Shown here one piece after another: positions 25,494 through 34,070 of a stretch of 64,000 nucleotides of DNA (positions are counted from its first letter, which is position 1; each line of letters starts with the position of its first letter). The DNA is from a candidate division FCPU426 bacterium (GTDB taxonomy: Bacteria; Oederibacteriota; Muellerivitia; Muellerivitales; Muellerivitaceae), in the NCBI GenBank assembly GCA_030041545.1, contig JASHNQ010000015.1, positions 62,001-126,000 of the forward strand. The letters run 5' to 3'. Both the position numbers and the translations under genes were made by a program. Under the pieces are notes generated by a model. That model was not told the DNA's origin and did no database searches. It worked only from the letters and a program-made list of their open reading frames with translations.

Positions 25494-25590
25494 CCTTTAG
25501 CATTCCATTAACCGGGCCGGGTTTGAGCCATTGCAACGGGGCAAAAACAAAAGTAGAATTTGCCAAATTCCCGGCGGGAAATTCATGAAA
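25494..25590 (+). promoter_or_regulatory. Second copy of the duplicated leader and promoter
   Basis: TTGCAA (25531-25536), 17 bases, TAGAAT (25554-25559), then the conserved segment to the ATG at 25585. The spacer differs from the first copy while the hexamers are unchanged. Confidence 0.65.
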
Positions 25591-26610
25591 AAAATAGCAC
25601 TGATGATGATTTTATTCTCGGCGGCCCTGTGGCCCTTGGCCTGCGGGAAAAACCTGCCGACGGCCAATGGGCCGGTGACGGTGGTGCAGGTGCCGCCCAC
25701 GGCCAGCATCACGCCCAGCACCCCCACCCAAACCCCGACGGTCACTGTCACTCCTTGGCCGGGTGCGGCCTGGACAGCCCAAACCCTCCCCAGTTCACAG
25801 GATTGGTTTTCGGTGACCTACGGGAATGGGGAGTTTGTGGCGATTTCCGGCGGGCCCAGCACGGTTGCGGCGACATCGCCGGACGGGGTCAACTGGACGG
25901 CCCGAACCCTCCCCAGTTCGCAGTTTTGGTATTCAGTGGCCTACGGGAATGGGGAGTTTGTGGCGATTGCTTACCTTAGTTCGGTGGCGGCGACATCCCC
26001 GGATGGGATCAACTGGACGCCGCGCACGCTCCCTTATACACAGGAATGGCGGTCCGTGACCTACGCGGATGGGGTTTTTGTGGCGGTCGCGCAAGGGCCC
26101 ACCTCGATAGCGGCCACATCCCCGGACGGGATTAATTGGACGGCCCAAACCCTCCCTAGTTCACAGGATTGGAATTCCGTGACCTACGGCAATGGGGTGT
26201 TTGTGGCGGTTGCCGTTGGTCCCAGCACGGTGGCGGCGACGTCCCCGGATAGTGTCACCTGGACGGGCCAACCCCTCCCCAGTTCACAGGATTGGAATTC
26301 CGTAACCTACGGGAATGGCGAGTTTGTGGCGGTTGCTTTAAACAGTGCGACGGCGGCGACTTCGCCGGACGGGATCAATTGGACGGCCCGCGCCCTCCCC
26401 AGTGCGCAGGAATGGAATTCAGTGGCCTACGGGAACGGCATTTTTGCGGCGGTTGCTTTTGCCAGTGCCGTGGCCGCGACCTCGCCGGACGGGATCAATT
26501 GGACGGGCCGCACTTTGCCCAGTACACAGAATTGGACATCCGTGACCTACGGGAACGGGGTATTTGTGGCGGTTCCGGATGGTGGCATAACGGCGGCGAC
26601 ATCCTGGTAA
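25585..26610 (+). CDS. Seven-bladed beta-propeller lipoprotein, paralogue 2
   Basis: 341 residues from ATG 25585. The signal peptide (LFSAALWPLACGKNLPT) is nearly that of paralogue 1. The stalk (TASITPSTPTQTPTVTVTP) is longer. Seven blades follow with the same consensus, again ending AATSW. Since the blades are interchangeable between the two genes and the promoter block is shared with the barrel gene at 23908, this cluster arose by local duplication and recombination. Probably cell-surface or periplasmic, role unknown. Confidence 0.8.
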   Translation: MKKIALMMILFSAALWPLACGKNLPTANGPVTVVQVPPTASITPSTPTQTPTVTVTPWPGAAWTAQTLPSSQDWFSVTYGNGEFVAISGGPSTVAATSPDGVNWTARTLPSSQFWYSVAYGNGEFVAIAYLSSVAATSPDGINWTPRTLPYTQEWRSVTYADGVFVAVAQGPTSIAATSPDGINWTAQTLPSSQDWNSVTYGNGVFVAVAVGPSTVAATSPDSVTWTGQPLPSSQDWNSVTYGNGEFVAVALNSATAATSPDGINWTARALPSAQEWNSVAYGNGIFAAVAFASAVAATSPDGINWTGRTLPSTQNWTSVTYGNGVFVAVPDGGITAATSW

Positions 26611-26646
26611 TCCGGCCCTTCGTGTAGCCCTGCCTCCAACAAAAAC

Positions 26647-26756
26647 AGGTGTCAGGTGAAAAAAGACAGGTATCAGGTGTCAGGTTTTAGGTCTCAGCAA
26701 AGGCCGCCCGAAAATCGAAAATCCTGTCACCTGATACCCGACACCTGATACCTGCC
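26647..26756. repeat. Palindromic element of the CAGGTATCAGGTGTCAGG type
   Basis: The left part is made of AGGTGTCAGGTG and CAGGTATCAGGTGTCAGG; the right part (26723-26756) is its inverse, CCTGTCACCTGATACC and so on. A single half-copy lies at 50414-50445. Confidence 0.7.
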
Positions 26757-26826
26757 TCCCGATGTAACTTCGCCCGTCCCCCGGCGTATTTCCCATTGAA
26801 ACCGCTTTGAACCCAAGGAGACGCCC

Positions 26827-27429
26827 ATGATGAATTGGACTAGGAAATGCCTGGCCTTTCTTCTTATAGTGGCGGCCATGAGCCCCGCCGCCCAAGCCAA
26901 ACCTAAGACCGAGACCGCCACCTTCGCGGGCGGCTGTTTCTGGTGCATGACCCCGCCCTTCGAGAAGCTGACGGGCGTCTTGAGGGTCGTGGCCGGCTAC
27001 ACCGACGGCACCGGGCCCGACCCCACCTACGAGGATTACGGGGACAAGGGTTACACCGAGGGCGTGCAGGTGATCTACGACCCCTCCAAGGTCACCTACG
27101 CCCAGCTGGTGGACGTGTTCTGGCGGCAGATCAACCCCACCGACCCCAACGGCCAGTTCGTGGACCGGGGGCCCCACTACCGCGCGGCCATTTATTACCA
27201 CGACGCGGGGCAGGAAAAAATCGCCGAGAAGTCCAAGGAGGAGTTGGGCAAGTCCGGCCGCTTCGACAAGCCCATCGTGGTGCCCGTCAAGAAGTTCGTG
27301 AATTTTTACCCGGCCGAGGACTACCACCAGGACTACTACAAGAAGAACCCCATCCATTACGGGATGTACCACATGGGATCGGGCCGCGACCAGTACCTGG
27401 ATTCGGTCTGGGGCCAGGGAAACCACTAG
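26827..27429 (+). CDS. msrA: Peptide methionine sulfoxide reductase MsrA, exported form
   Basis: 200 residues, GGAG six bases upstream of the ATG. The core has the MsrA active-site segment ATFAGGCFWCM with catalytic C37, GVLRVVAGYTDG, YEDYGDKGYTEGVQVIYDP, and FYPAEDYHQDYY. It reduces the S-epimer of methionine sulfoxide using thioredoxin-type reductants. Residues 1-24 form a Sec signal peptide (LLIVAAMSPAAQA), so the enzyme acts outside the cytoplasm and needs an envelope reductant. No MsrB is adjacent. Confidence 0.95.
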   Translation: MMNWTRKCLAFLLIVAAMSPAAQAKPKTETATFAGGCFWCMTPPFEKLTGVLRVVAGYTDGTGPDPTYEDYGDKGYTEGVQVIYDPSKVTYAQLVDVFWRQINPTDPNGQFVDRGPHYRAAIYYHDAGQEKIAEKSKEELGKSGRFDKPIVVPVKKFVNFYPAEDYHQDYYKKNPIHYGMYHMGSGRDQYLDSVWGQGNH

Positions 27430-27447
27430 AAAGCAATTTTGAATCTT

Positions 27448-27638
27448 AAGAAACCCTAACAAAACTTCATTGAACCACGAGGATGCTTCGCATCCCACGA
27501 AGGGCACGAAGAAAGGCCAAGACATTTCCTTGATTTTGCACCTTACTTTGTGAACTTTGTGGCCCCGACTTGCTTGGCGTAGCCTCAGCGAAGCCAGGAG
27601 GGGCTTGTGGTGAAAATCTTTTATTGTTATGGGTTCTT
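27448..27638. repeat. CCACGAAG-type palindromic element
   Basis: Ends resemble inverted AAGAACCCTAACAA; inside are TTGAACCACGAGG and CACGAAGGGCACGAAG, with the loose inverse (TTTGTGGCC, TTGTGGTG) on the right. It fills the gap after msrA. Relatives are at 30570-30708 and 31155-31277. Confidence 0.6.
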
Positions 27639-27683
27639 GGTATCTCCCAAAGCCGCCAAAAACCCGGGGATGTTTGACGCTTC

Positions 27684-28130
27684 CTAAGGGCTGACGGGCG
27701 TGGGGTTCTGGTAAAGCGTGTGGTATTGGAGCTGCCGGGGCCCCAGCACGGAAACGGCCCCGTTGAGGGGCTTCACGCGGGGGGGCTCCTTAGGCCTGGT
27801 GGGCGTCACCCAATGGGTGGGATAGGTGACCTGGCGCGGCTGGGGGGCCGTCCCGGCCCGGTAGGGCGGCGGCTTTTTCATCTTTTGGACCCGGATGGGC
27901 GTGGGACGGGACGCGGGGTTGAGGGGGAAAAACCGGCCCTGGCCCTGGGAAACCTTGGCCTTCCCGCGCATCCGCTTGTCGTGGGTGGAACGGGCTCGGG
28001 GGTGGGTCATCGGGGGCGGCGTGACGAAGGGCCTTACGGCGTATCCCGTGGAGGACACGACCTGGGCCCGCGCCACCAGGGTGGCCAAAAGCGAGGCGCC
28101 CAGGACTGCGGCCAAAAAGATGGGTCTCAT
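27684..28130 (-). CDS. Secreted Pro/Arg-rich hypothetical protein
   Basis: 148 residues from ATG 28130; a TTG six codons earlier is the alternative. The signal peptide ends ATLVARAQ. The mature chain is low in hydrophobics and rich in Pro, Arg, Lys and Thr (PFVTPPPMTHPRARS, KMKKPPPYRAG, TRPKEPPRVKP), thus basic and probably disordered. In style it matches the small basic secreted proteins at 40366 and 41981. No family known. Confidence 0.55.
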   Translation of the reverse strand: MRPIFLAAVLGASLLATLVARAQVVSSTGYAVRPFVTPPPMTHPRARSTHDKRMRGKAKVSQGQGRFFPLNPASRPTPIRVQKMKKPPPYRAGTAPQPRQVTYPTHWVTPTRPKEPPRVKPLNGAVSVLGPRQLQYHTLYQNPTPVSP

Positions 28131-28172
28131 GGGGCCAGCATATCCCAAAGTTCCTTAGTGAAACAGTTTAAC

Positions 28173-28362
28173 TGTCATTGCGACCTGGCTTCGCCAAGGC
28201 TACGCCAGGCAAGGGAAAGGGAGACGACTTGTGGGCCGTAGCTTTTAGCGAAGGCACAAGCAACCCCAGTTGAAATAAGCCTTTTCCCAGGGAAGTTATT
28301 TTGGAACTGGGATTGCTTCTTCATAAACAGCCGCCTATTCGGCGGCTATTCCTCGCAATGAC
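28173..28362. repeat. MITE-like palindromic element, copy B
   Basis: Starts TGTCATTGCGA and ends CCTCGCAATGAC; contains the family blocks CAACCCCAGTTGAAATAAGCC and GCCGCCTATTCGGCGGC. It carries an extra 40-50 bases near the left end compared with copy A. Confidence 0.85.
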
Positions 28363-28463
28363 GTCCCAAGTTCAAACTGGCTCACTACAAAAATTCCAAT
28401 TATAACTCCTACCAAATAATTCCCCCCTGGAAAGAACCTCGGGTTCGCCTAAAATACCCCTCC

Positions 28464-29231
28464 ATGAAATCACCCCGCCCTTTTTCCCTCACGGCGCTCC
28501 TCCTCCTTTCCGCCGTCCAGTTGCGCGCGCAGGAAGCGCCCGCCCTCGACACCCCCACCCCGCCCAGCCATGAGGACATCCGGGCTTTTAAGGACGCCCT
28601 GCGCCAGGCCCAAGGGGGCGACCCCGAGGCCATGGGCAACGTGGGGCTGATGTACGAAAAAGGCATGGGCTGCGCCCCGGATCCGGCCCAGGCTTTCCAC
28701 TGGCTCCAGCGGGGGGCGAAGAAGGGCGACGCGGCCTCGGAAAACAACCTGGGTTACCTCTTCCTCAAGGGACTGGGCGTGAGGGAGGACGACGCGCAGG
28801 CCCTGGCTTGGATCCAAAAGGCTGCGGACCAGGGCCTGGCCTCGGCCCAAGGCAACCTGGGCCTCATCTATGGAAGGGGCCTGGGGGTGAGGAAGGATTA
28901 CGACCAGTCCCTGCTGTGGTTCAAGAAAGCCGCCGAGCAGGGCGATTCCGACGCCCAGGTCAACCTGGCCCAAATGCTTTCCCTGGGCGAGGGGGCGCCC
29001 CAGGACTACGTGGAGTCCTACAAGTGGTTCACCATCGCCTTGAGGGACCATTCCCTCACCGACGCCCAAGTGGTGGATTTGAGGGACGACATTGAGTGGC
29101 TGGAAAAGCGCATGACCGGCGCGCAGGTCAATGAGGCCAAGAAGCGCGCCGCGGAATGGGAAAACGGTCCGGCCTCTTCGGGCGGCTCAACGGGCCCCTC
29201 AGGGCAGGCCACCCCCACGCCCCAGGATTGA
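28464..29231 (+). CDS. Secreted Sel1-repeat protein
   Basis: 255 residues. The signal peptide ends VQLRAQ. From about 45 to 195 there are four Sel1 repeats (MGNVGLMYEKGMGCAPDPAQ, NLGYLFLKGLGVREDD, NLGLIYGRGLGVRKDYDQS, NLAQMLSLGEGAPQDYVES), forming an alpha-solenoid used as a protein-interaction scaffold. A Gly/Ser/Pro-rich tail ends the chain. A TAAAAT near 28450 ends about eight bases before the ATG and there is no Shine-Dalgarno, so the message may be nearly leaderless. Confidence 0.85.
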   Translation: MKSPRPFSLTALLLLSAVQLRAQEAPALDTPTPPSHEDIRAFKDALRQAQGGDPEAMGNVGLMYEKGMGCAPDPAQAFHWLQRGAKKGDAASENNLGYLFLKGLGVREDDAQALAWIQKAADQGLASAQGNLGLIYGRGLGVRKDYDQSLLWFKKAAEQGDSDAQVNLAQMLSLGEGAPQDYVESYKWFTIALRDHSLTDAQVVDLRDDIEWLEKRMTGAQVNEAKKRAAEWENGPASSGGSTGPSGQATPTPQD

Positions 29232-29360
29232 GGCCCCGCGGTTTAATGCACAAAAATACGCACAATTAACGGCTTTGAGTTTCCAACGTATTTACCTTGG
29301 CTTAACTTCCGCATCATTCCCTTCCCCGAAAATACCATCATCCCAACCTCAAGGGTTCCC

Positions 29361-29552
29361 ATGGCCGCCGCATCCACCTCCCAAAACGGTTCCTCCCGCC
29401 GACCTGCCGGCGTTTCCGATTCAAAGTGGAAGGAAATCCTCCACGCCAAGCTGGTGGCCAAGCGTAAAAAGGGCCGGCCCTCTTCCTCCCTTTTTTTGGA
29501 TTGGAAGAAGGACGTGAAGGATTCGGCCCCTTCCCCGAAAAACCTCCGGTAA
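29361..29552 (+). CDS. Small basic hypothetical protein
   Basis: 63 residues, Lys/Arg/Ser-rich (KWKEILHAKLVAKRKKGR), soluble, no family. No clear ribosome site. Upstream CCTTCCCCGAAAATACC resembles the sequences before the dioxygenase gene. Retained because the 29232-29734 gap otherwise has only AT-rich sequence. Confidence 0.3.
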   Translation: MAAASTSQNGSSRRPAGVSDSKWKEILHAKLVAKRKKGRPSSSLFLDWKKDVKDSAPSPKNLR

Positions 29553-29734
29553 GTGCCTTTTTGTATCGCCTCATACTTCCTCCCCTAGAAGGCTTTTCAA
29601 AAGGGGAAATAACCTACCGAACAGTTCATTCGATACTTCATTTGGTATAAAGGGATAATTACCCTCGTTAATTATTTTCGCCCTTCCCTTTCCCCGAAAA
29701 ACCCCTATCTTGAGGGGCCCGGAAAGGACCAAGA

Positions 29735-30544
29735 ATGGATTCGCCCCAGACGCCCCCACTCATGCCGGTCGGTTTTATCGGCCACGGCGCCCCCACCCTG
29801 GGCCTGGAAAAAGGCGGCCCGGCGGTGGAGGCCTGGCGGGCCTGGGCCCGGTCTCTGCCCCGCCCCCAGGCCGTGCTCGTGGTTTCCGCCCACTGGCTGG
29901 AGCGGCCGCCCCACCTGGGGCCTACGGCCCCGGCCGGGCTCATTTACGACTTTTACGGTTTCCCTGAGGAACTCTACCGGGTCGCTTACCCCGCGCCGCC
30001 CGCGCCCGAACTGGGCAAGGAGGTTCTTTCGCTCCTCAAGGGGGCGGGCTTGAAGCCCATCCTAAGTCCCACCCGCGGCCTGGACCACGGGGCCTGGGTG
30101 CCGCTCGTGCACCTGTTCCCCGAAGCGGACATCCCGGTGCTGCAGGTGTCCCTGGGCACGCGCGTTCCCATGGCGGAGCACCTGGCCCTGGGCCGGGCCC
30201 TTTCACCCTTGCGGGCCCAGGGCGTGTTGATCCTGGGAAGCGGCAACCTGACCCACAACCTGGGCAAGGTGGATTTCGCCGACCGCTACGGCCGCGTGGA
30301 AACCTGGGCCCGGGAGTTCGACCAGTGGGCCGTGGAGAAGCTGGACGCTTTCGACCTGGAGGCCCTGGCCCGTTACGCCTCCGGGGCGCCCGGCGCGCGC
30401 TTGGCCCACCCCACCGACGACCATTACACGCCGCTTTTGGCGGTGGCGGCCGCCGCGGGGGTTGCCGGCAGACCCCGGGTGCGCTATCCGCACGAGGGGT
30501 TCGAGTACGGCGCCCTCTCCATGCGCTGCGTGGAGTTCAATTGA
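29735..30544 (+). CDS. DODA-type (LigB-fold) extradiol ring-cleavage dioxygenase
   Basis: 269 residues, AAGGA six bases before the ATG. Conserved metal-site segments are visible: VGFIGHGAPTL, VVSAHWLE, GLDHGAWVPL and HPTDDHYTP, matching the 4,5-DOPA dioxygenase/YgiD group of class III extradiol enzymes that bind one Fe(II) or Zn(II) with His ligands. They open catechol rings. Length is normal for the group. No pathway genes are adjacent, so the substrate is unknown; cytoplasmic. Confidence 0.93.
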   Translation: MDSPQTPPLMPVGFIGHGAPTLGLEKGGPAVEAWRAWARSLPRPQAVLVVSAHWLERPPHLGPTAPAGLIYDFYGFPEELYRVAYPAPPAPELGKEVLSLLKGAGLKPILSPTRGLDHGAWVPLVHLFPEADIPVLQVSLGTRVPMAEHLALGRALSPLRAQGVLILGSGNLTHNLGKVDFADRYGRVETWAREFDQWAVEKLDAFDLEALARYASGAPGARLAHPTDDHYTPLLAVAAAAGVAGRPRVRYPHEGFEYGALSMRCVEFN

Positions 30545-30569
30545 ACCCCGGCTTGTGATAAAGTTGCTT

Positions 30570-30708
30570 AGAAGCCCAACAAAACCTGATGATATTGAAC
30601 CACTAAGACACTAAGGCACGAAGAACTCAAAGGGCGAGAATGGAAAAATGATTTAAACCAATTCTTTTCAGGCCTTTCTTGGTGCCCTTTGTGCCTTTGT
30701 GGTTCAAA
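30570..30708. repeat. CCACGAAG-type palindromic element
   Basis: CCCAACAAAACC then TTGAACCACTAAG on the left; TTTGTGCCTTTGTGGTTCAA on the right inverts the left arm. It fills the gap between the dioxygenase and the next gene. Confidence 0.65.
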
Positions 30709-30749
30709 TAGTTTTTATTTTTGATTTTTAGGGGTGGCCCATCCTTTTC

Positions 30750-31148
30750 TTGCGCCGTATCCTCAGCCTTTTTCTCTTCCTGGCGGCCCTGGGCTGCATC
30801 GGGGCTTTCATACCCCTTTTTTCCGTGCGTTATTGGGGGGAGCAAGGCGAGGTTTCCCAGGTGTTTCAATTGAACCGGGCGGTGGCTTTGGGCGAAAACG
30901 ACTTCATCGGCGTTTACAGCGTCGCGATCACCCCGAAGGAGGAAACGGCCCAGATTTGCGACCTGGTGGCGTGGACTCCCAAGCGTTACGTCAACATGCT
31001 GGACCGCCTGGTATGGCTTTGGCCCGTGGACAAACCCGTCTTTGCCTATGACGAAAGCCCCCAAAGCCGTACCATGATGTGGGCGGCCTTGGTTTGCGGC
31101 ATCTTCCTGCCCATCCTGGCCTATTACCTTTGGCAAAAATCAGAATAA
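30750..31148 (+). CDS. Small two-helix membrane protein of unknown function
   Basis: 132 residues from TTG 30750, the only start before an in-frame stop. Membrane helices lie at about 4-24 (LFLFLAALGCIGAFIPLF) and 107-127 (MWAALVCGIFLPILAYYLW); the loop between is extracytoplasmic and acidic to neutral. The ribosome site (GGGGTGG) is distant, so expression may be low or the start mis-set. No family recognised. Confidence 0.5.
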   Translation: MRRILSLFLFLAALGCIGAFIPLFSVRYWGEQGEVSQVFQLNRAVALGENDFIGVYSVAITPKEETAQICDLVAWTPKRYVNMLDRLVWLWPVDKPVFAYDESPQSRTMMWAALVCGIFLPILAYYLWQKSE

Positions 31149-31154
31149 AGCCTG

Positions 31155-31277
31155 TTTCAAAACTCTCTCACCACGAAGTACACAAAGGTCACGAAGTAAA
31201 ACCAATGGTTTTTCATCATAATTTTGCCTTACTTTGTGTACTTAGTGCCCTTTGTGGTAAGAGTTTGAGTTTTGAAA
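31155..31277. repeat. CCACGAAG-type palindromic element with TTTCAAAACTC ends
   Basis: TTTCAAAACTC at 31155-31165 is exactly inverted at 31267-31277. Inside, ACCACGAAGTACACAAAGG faces CTTTGTGTACTTAGTGCCC and TTTGTGGT. Nothing else is seen in the 31149-31450 gap. Confidence 0.7.
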
Positions 31278-31450
31278 TGGCCTCAGTCTTCTCCCCCCTT
31301 GAAATCCCTTAAAAAATGCTAAAATTGATGGTGGTTCCTTTGTTCCCCGGCCCTGCGATTCAGGCCGGAATAACCTTTTTAGGTGGACTTAACCGTCCAA
31401 ATAAGGCTAAAAAGGGAACCCTAATTTATCGATTTCGGAGGATGTAAACC

Positions 31451-31891
31451 ATGTTGAGAGGATTTTTAACCTGGGGCCTGACCCTGGCCTTCCTGGCGCT
31501 CGTGGCCGCGGGCTGCAATTTGTTCAGCCCCCAAAGCTCCAAGTCCACCATCGAAGTGAGCAGCACCGTAAACGACAACACCGCTTCGGATTGCACCATT
31601 TCGGCCGGCCTCAATGGCGGAACCATGGTCACCGTCGGAAATGGAACCTATTACACCTTTCCGTCCGTGAACCCCGGGAGCCAATCGGTGAGTTTGAGCC
31701 TGGCCACCAACGACAGCAGCCAGTGCCAGACGAGCCAACAATGCTATTTCAATGGAAACACCAACCAAACCAGCGACAACGTTTCCTTTAACACCACTGC
31801 CGGAAACGTTTATGTGGTCCAGGTGACGGATGGCCCCAATGCCTCCGGTACCGGCGCCAGCTGCCGGGGCGTCTCCGTCATTACGCCCTAA
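31451..31891 (+). CDS. Cysteine-containing lipoprotein of unknown function
   Basis: 146 residues, GGAGG eight bases before the ATG. The signal peptide ends LVAAGCN, a textbook lipobox. The mature part is Ser/Thr/Asn-rich and beta-like (STIEVSSTVNDN, NVYVVQVTDG) with four further cysteines (SDCTIS, QCQTSQQC, ASCRG), suggesting disulfides in the periplasm. No family recognised. The stop is in frame with, and 36 bases before, the TPR-glycosyltransferase gene. Confidence 0.7.
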   Translation: MLRGFLTWGLTLAFLALVAAGCNLFSPQSSKSTIEVSSTVNDNTASDCTISAGLNGGTMVTVGNGTYYTFPSVNPGSQSVSLSLATNDSSQCQTSQQCYFNGNTNQTSDNVSFNTTAGNVYVVQVTDGPNASGTGASCRGVSVITP

Positions 31892-31927
31892 CCGGCCTCC
31901 CAAGCCGGCGACTTCCCACCGCCCCCC

Positions 31928-34006
31928 TTGGAACCTACCCGGCCCTCCCGCCCTTCCGATGCGAGCATTCGGGAAGCCGTCTCCCTGCACCTCTCCGGAA
32001 AATTGGCGGAGGCGGCGGAGCGGATGCGCGGCCTGCTGGACTCCTTCCCGGACCATCCCGATCTCCTGGCCCAGCTGGGAACCGTCCGCCTCCAGCAAGG
32101 GCAAACCGCCGAGGGGATCAGCCTGCTGGAAAAAGCCCTCCGCGTCTCACCCGACCATCCCATGGCCCTGGCCAACCTCGCCGCGGGCCTGGCCGCCTCC
32201 GGGAAGTTTGAGGAAGCCTTGGCGGCCTCTTCGCGCCTCCTGGCCCTCCAGCCTTCCTTCGCCGACGCCTTTCGCCTCCAAGGCGACGCGCTCAGGGGAT
32301 TGAACCGGCGGGAGGAGGCCCTGGCCGCTTACGGCCGCGCCATCGCCCTTCAGCCCGGCAACGCCCCCGCCCACAACAACCGGGGAAACGCGCTCTTGGA
32401 GCTCGGCCGCGCTTCGGAATCACTGGCCGCTTACGACGCCGCCCTCTCCGCCGACCCTTCCTACGCGGACGCCCACTTCAACCGCGCCAACGCGCTGAAG
32501 GACCTGGGCCAGACGGCCGAGGCCCTGGAGGGCTACGACCGCGCCATCGCCCTTAAGCCCGCGTCCGCCTGGGCCCACAACAACCGGGGGTTCCTGCTGG
32601 AGCGACTGAAACGCCCGAGGGAGGCCCTGGCCGCCTACGACGCCGCCACCGCCCTGGACCCCCGCTTCGCCGGCCCCTACAACAACCGGGGCAATGTGCT
32701 CAAGGGCCTTCACCGGTTCCGGGAAGCCCTGGCTAATTATGACCGCGCCATCGCCCTGGAGCCGGGTTTCGCCCAAGCCCACAACAACCGGGGTGCCCTG
32801 TTGAAGGAGATGGACCGACCCCTGGAGGCCTTGGCCTCCCTCGACCGGGCGCTCTCCCTCCAGCCTTCCTACGCCGAGGCCCACAACAACCGGGGCAACG
32901 CCCTCTTGCGCTTGAACCGGACGCAAGAGGCCCTGGCCGCCTATGACGCCGCCATCGCCTTGAGGCCCGGCTACGCGGAGGCCCACGGCAACCGGGGCAA
33001 CGCGCTCAAGGACCTGGGCCGCCTGGAGGAGGCGCTGGAAAGCTACGACCGCGCCATCGCCCTGGATCCCGCCTTCGCCCGGGCCTATTGCAACAAGGCC
33101 TTGCTGCTGCTTTTAAAAGGGGACTTCACCGGGGGCTGGCCCCTTTTCGAGTGGCGCTGGAAGGATACCCTGCGGCCGGAGGCTTCCCGCTTTGCCCAGC
33201 CCGCCTGGGCCGGCGGGCCCCTCGCGGGCCAGACGCTCCTCATCCATCCCGAGCAAGGTTACGGGGACATCCTGCAGTTTTGCCGCTACGCGCTCCTGGC
33301 TGAAAGGGCGGGCGCCCAGGTGGTGTTGGAGTCCCCCCGGTCCCTGGTTCCCGTGCTCTCGACCCTCCGGGGCGACTTCACGGTGGTGGAAAGGGGCGGG
33401 CCCCTGCCTCCCTTTACCCTGCGCTGCCCGGTAATGAGCCTTCCCCTGGCTTTCGGCACCCGGGTGGAAACCATCCCGGCGGAGGTGCCCTACCTCTTTG
33501 CCGATGAGGCGAAAAGGGCCGCGTGGCGGGAAAAGCTGGGGCCTCGGTCAAAGCCCAGGGTGGGCCTTGTTTTTTCGGGGAAAAAGGAAAACAGCAACGA
33601 CCACAACCGCAGCCTGCCGCTTGAGGCCCTGGCACCCCTTTTCGGACTGCCGCTGGAATTCCATTCGCTGCAAAAGGAAGTCCGGGAAGCGGACCAGGAA
33701 GCCCTCTTACGCCTGCCCCAACTGCGGGACCACCAGAAGGAGCTGGCGGATTTTTCCGACACCGCGGCGCTCATCGCGGAAATGGACTTGACCCTCTCGG
33801 TGGACACCGCCGCGGCCCACCTGGCCGGCGCCCTGGGAAAGCCGGTCTGGGTGCTTTTGCCCCGCTGGCCCGACCCGCGGTGGCTCCTGGGCCGCGCCGA
33901 CAGCCCCTGGTACCCCACGGCGGTCCTTTTCCGCCAGGGCGCCATCGGCGACTGGGACAGCGTGATGGCGGAGGTCATCTCGCGTTTAAGGGAAAAGTTT
34001 GGGTAG
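31928..34006 (+). CDS. TPR-repeat protein with C-terminal glycosyltransferase-like domain
   Basis: 692 residues from TTG 31928, the only start after the in-frame TAA of the previous gene. About eleven TPRs (roughly 10-400) have the pattern AHNNRGNALLELGR..EALAAYD.AIAL.P. The C-terminal part (about 400-690) has LLIHPEQGYGDILQFCRYA, PRVGLVFSGKKEN, LTLSVDTAAAHLAGALGKPV and WVLLPRWPDPRWLLGRADSPWYP, the layout of family-9/41-like domains in bacterial TPR glycosyltransferases. Such proteins are candidates for protein or lipid glycosylation; O-GlcNAc transferase resemblance is structural only. Some blade DNA is repetitive. Confidence 0.85.
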   Translation: MEPTRPSRPSDASIREAVSLHLSGKLAEAAERMRGLLDSFPDHPDLLAQLGTVRLQQGQTAEGISLLEKALRVSPDHPMALANLAAGLAASGKFEEALAASSRLLALQPSFADAFRLQGDALRGLNRREEALAAYGRAIALQPGNAPAHNNRGNALLELGRASESLAAYDAALSADPSYADAHFNRANALKDLGQTAEALEGYDRAIALKPASAWAHNNRGFLLERLKRPREALAAYDAATALDPRFAGPYNNRGNVLKGLHRFREALANYDRAIALEPGFAQAHNNRGALLKEMDRPLEALASLDRALSLQPSYAEAHNNRGNALLRLNRTQEALAAYDAAIALRPGYAEAHGNRGNALKDLGRLEEALESYDRAIALDPAFARAYCNKALLLLLKGDFTGGWPLFEWRWKDTLRPEASRFAQPAWAGGPLAGQTLLIHPEQGYGDILQFCRYALLAERAGAQVVLESPRSLVPVLSTLRGDFTVVERGGPLPPFTLRCPVMSLPLAFGTRVETIPAEVPYLFADEAKRAAWREKLGPRSKPRVGLVFSGKKENSNDHNRSLPLEALAPLFGLPLEFHSLQKEVREADQEALLRLPQLRDHQKELADFSDTAALIAEMDLTLSVDTAAAHLAGALGKPVWVLLPRWPDPRWLLGRADSPWYPTAVLFRQGAIGDWDSVMAEVISRLREKFG

Positions 34007-34070
34007 CGGGAATTTCCTAATGAAAGATTAACAAGACATCTTCCGATGTCCGGCGTCAAAATAAAAACGG

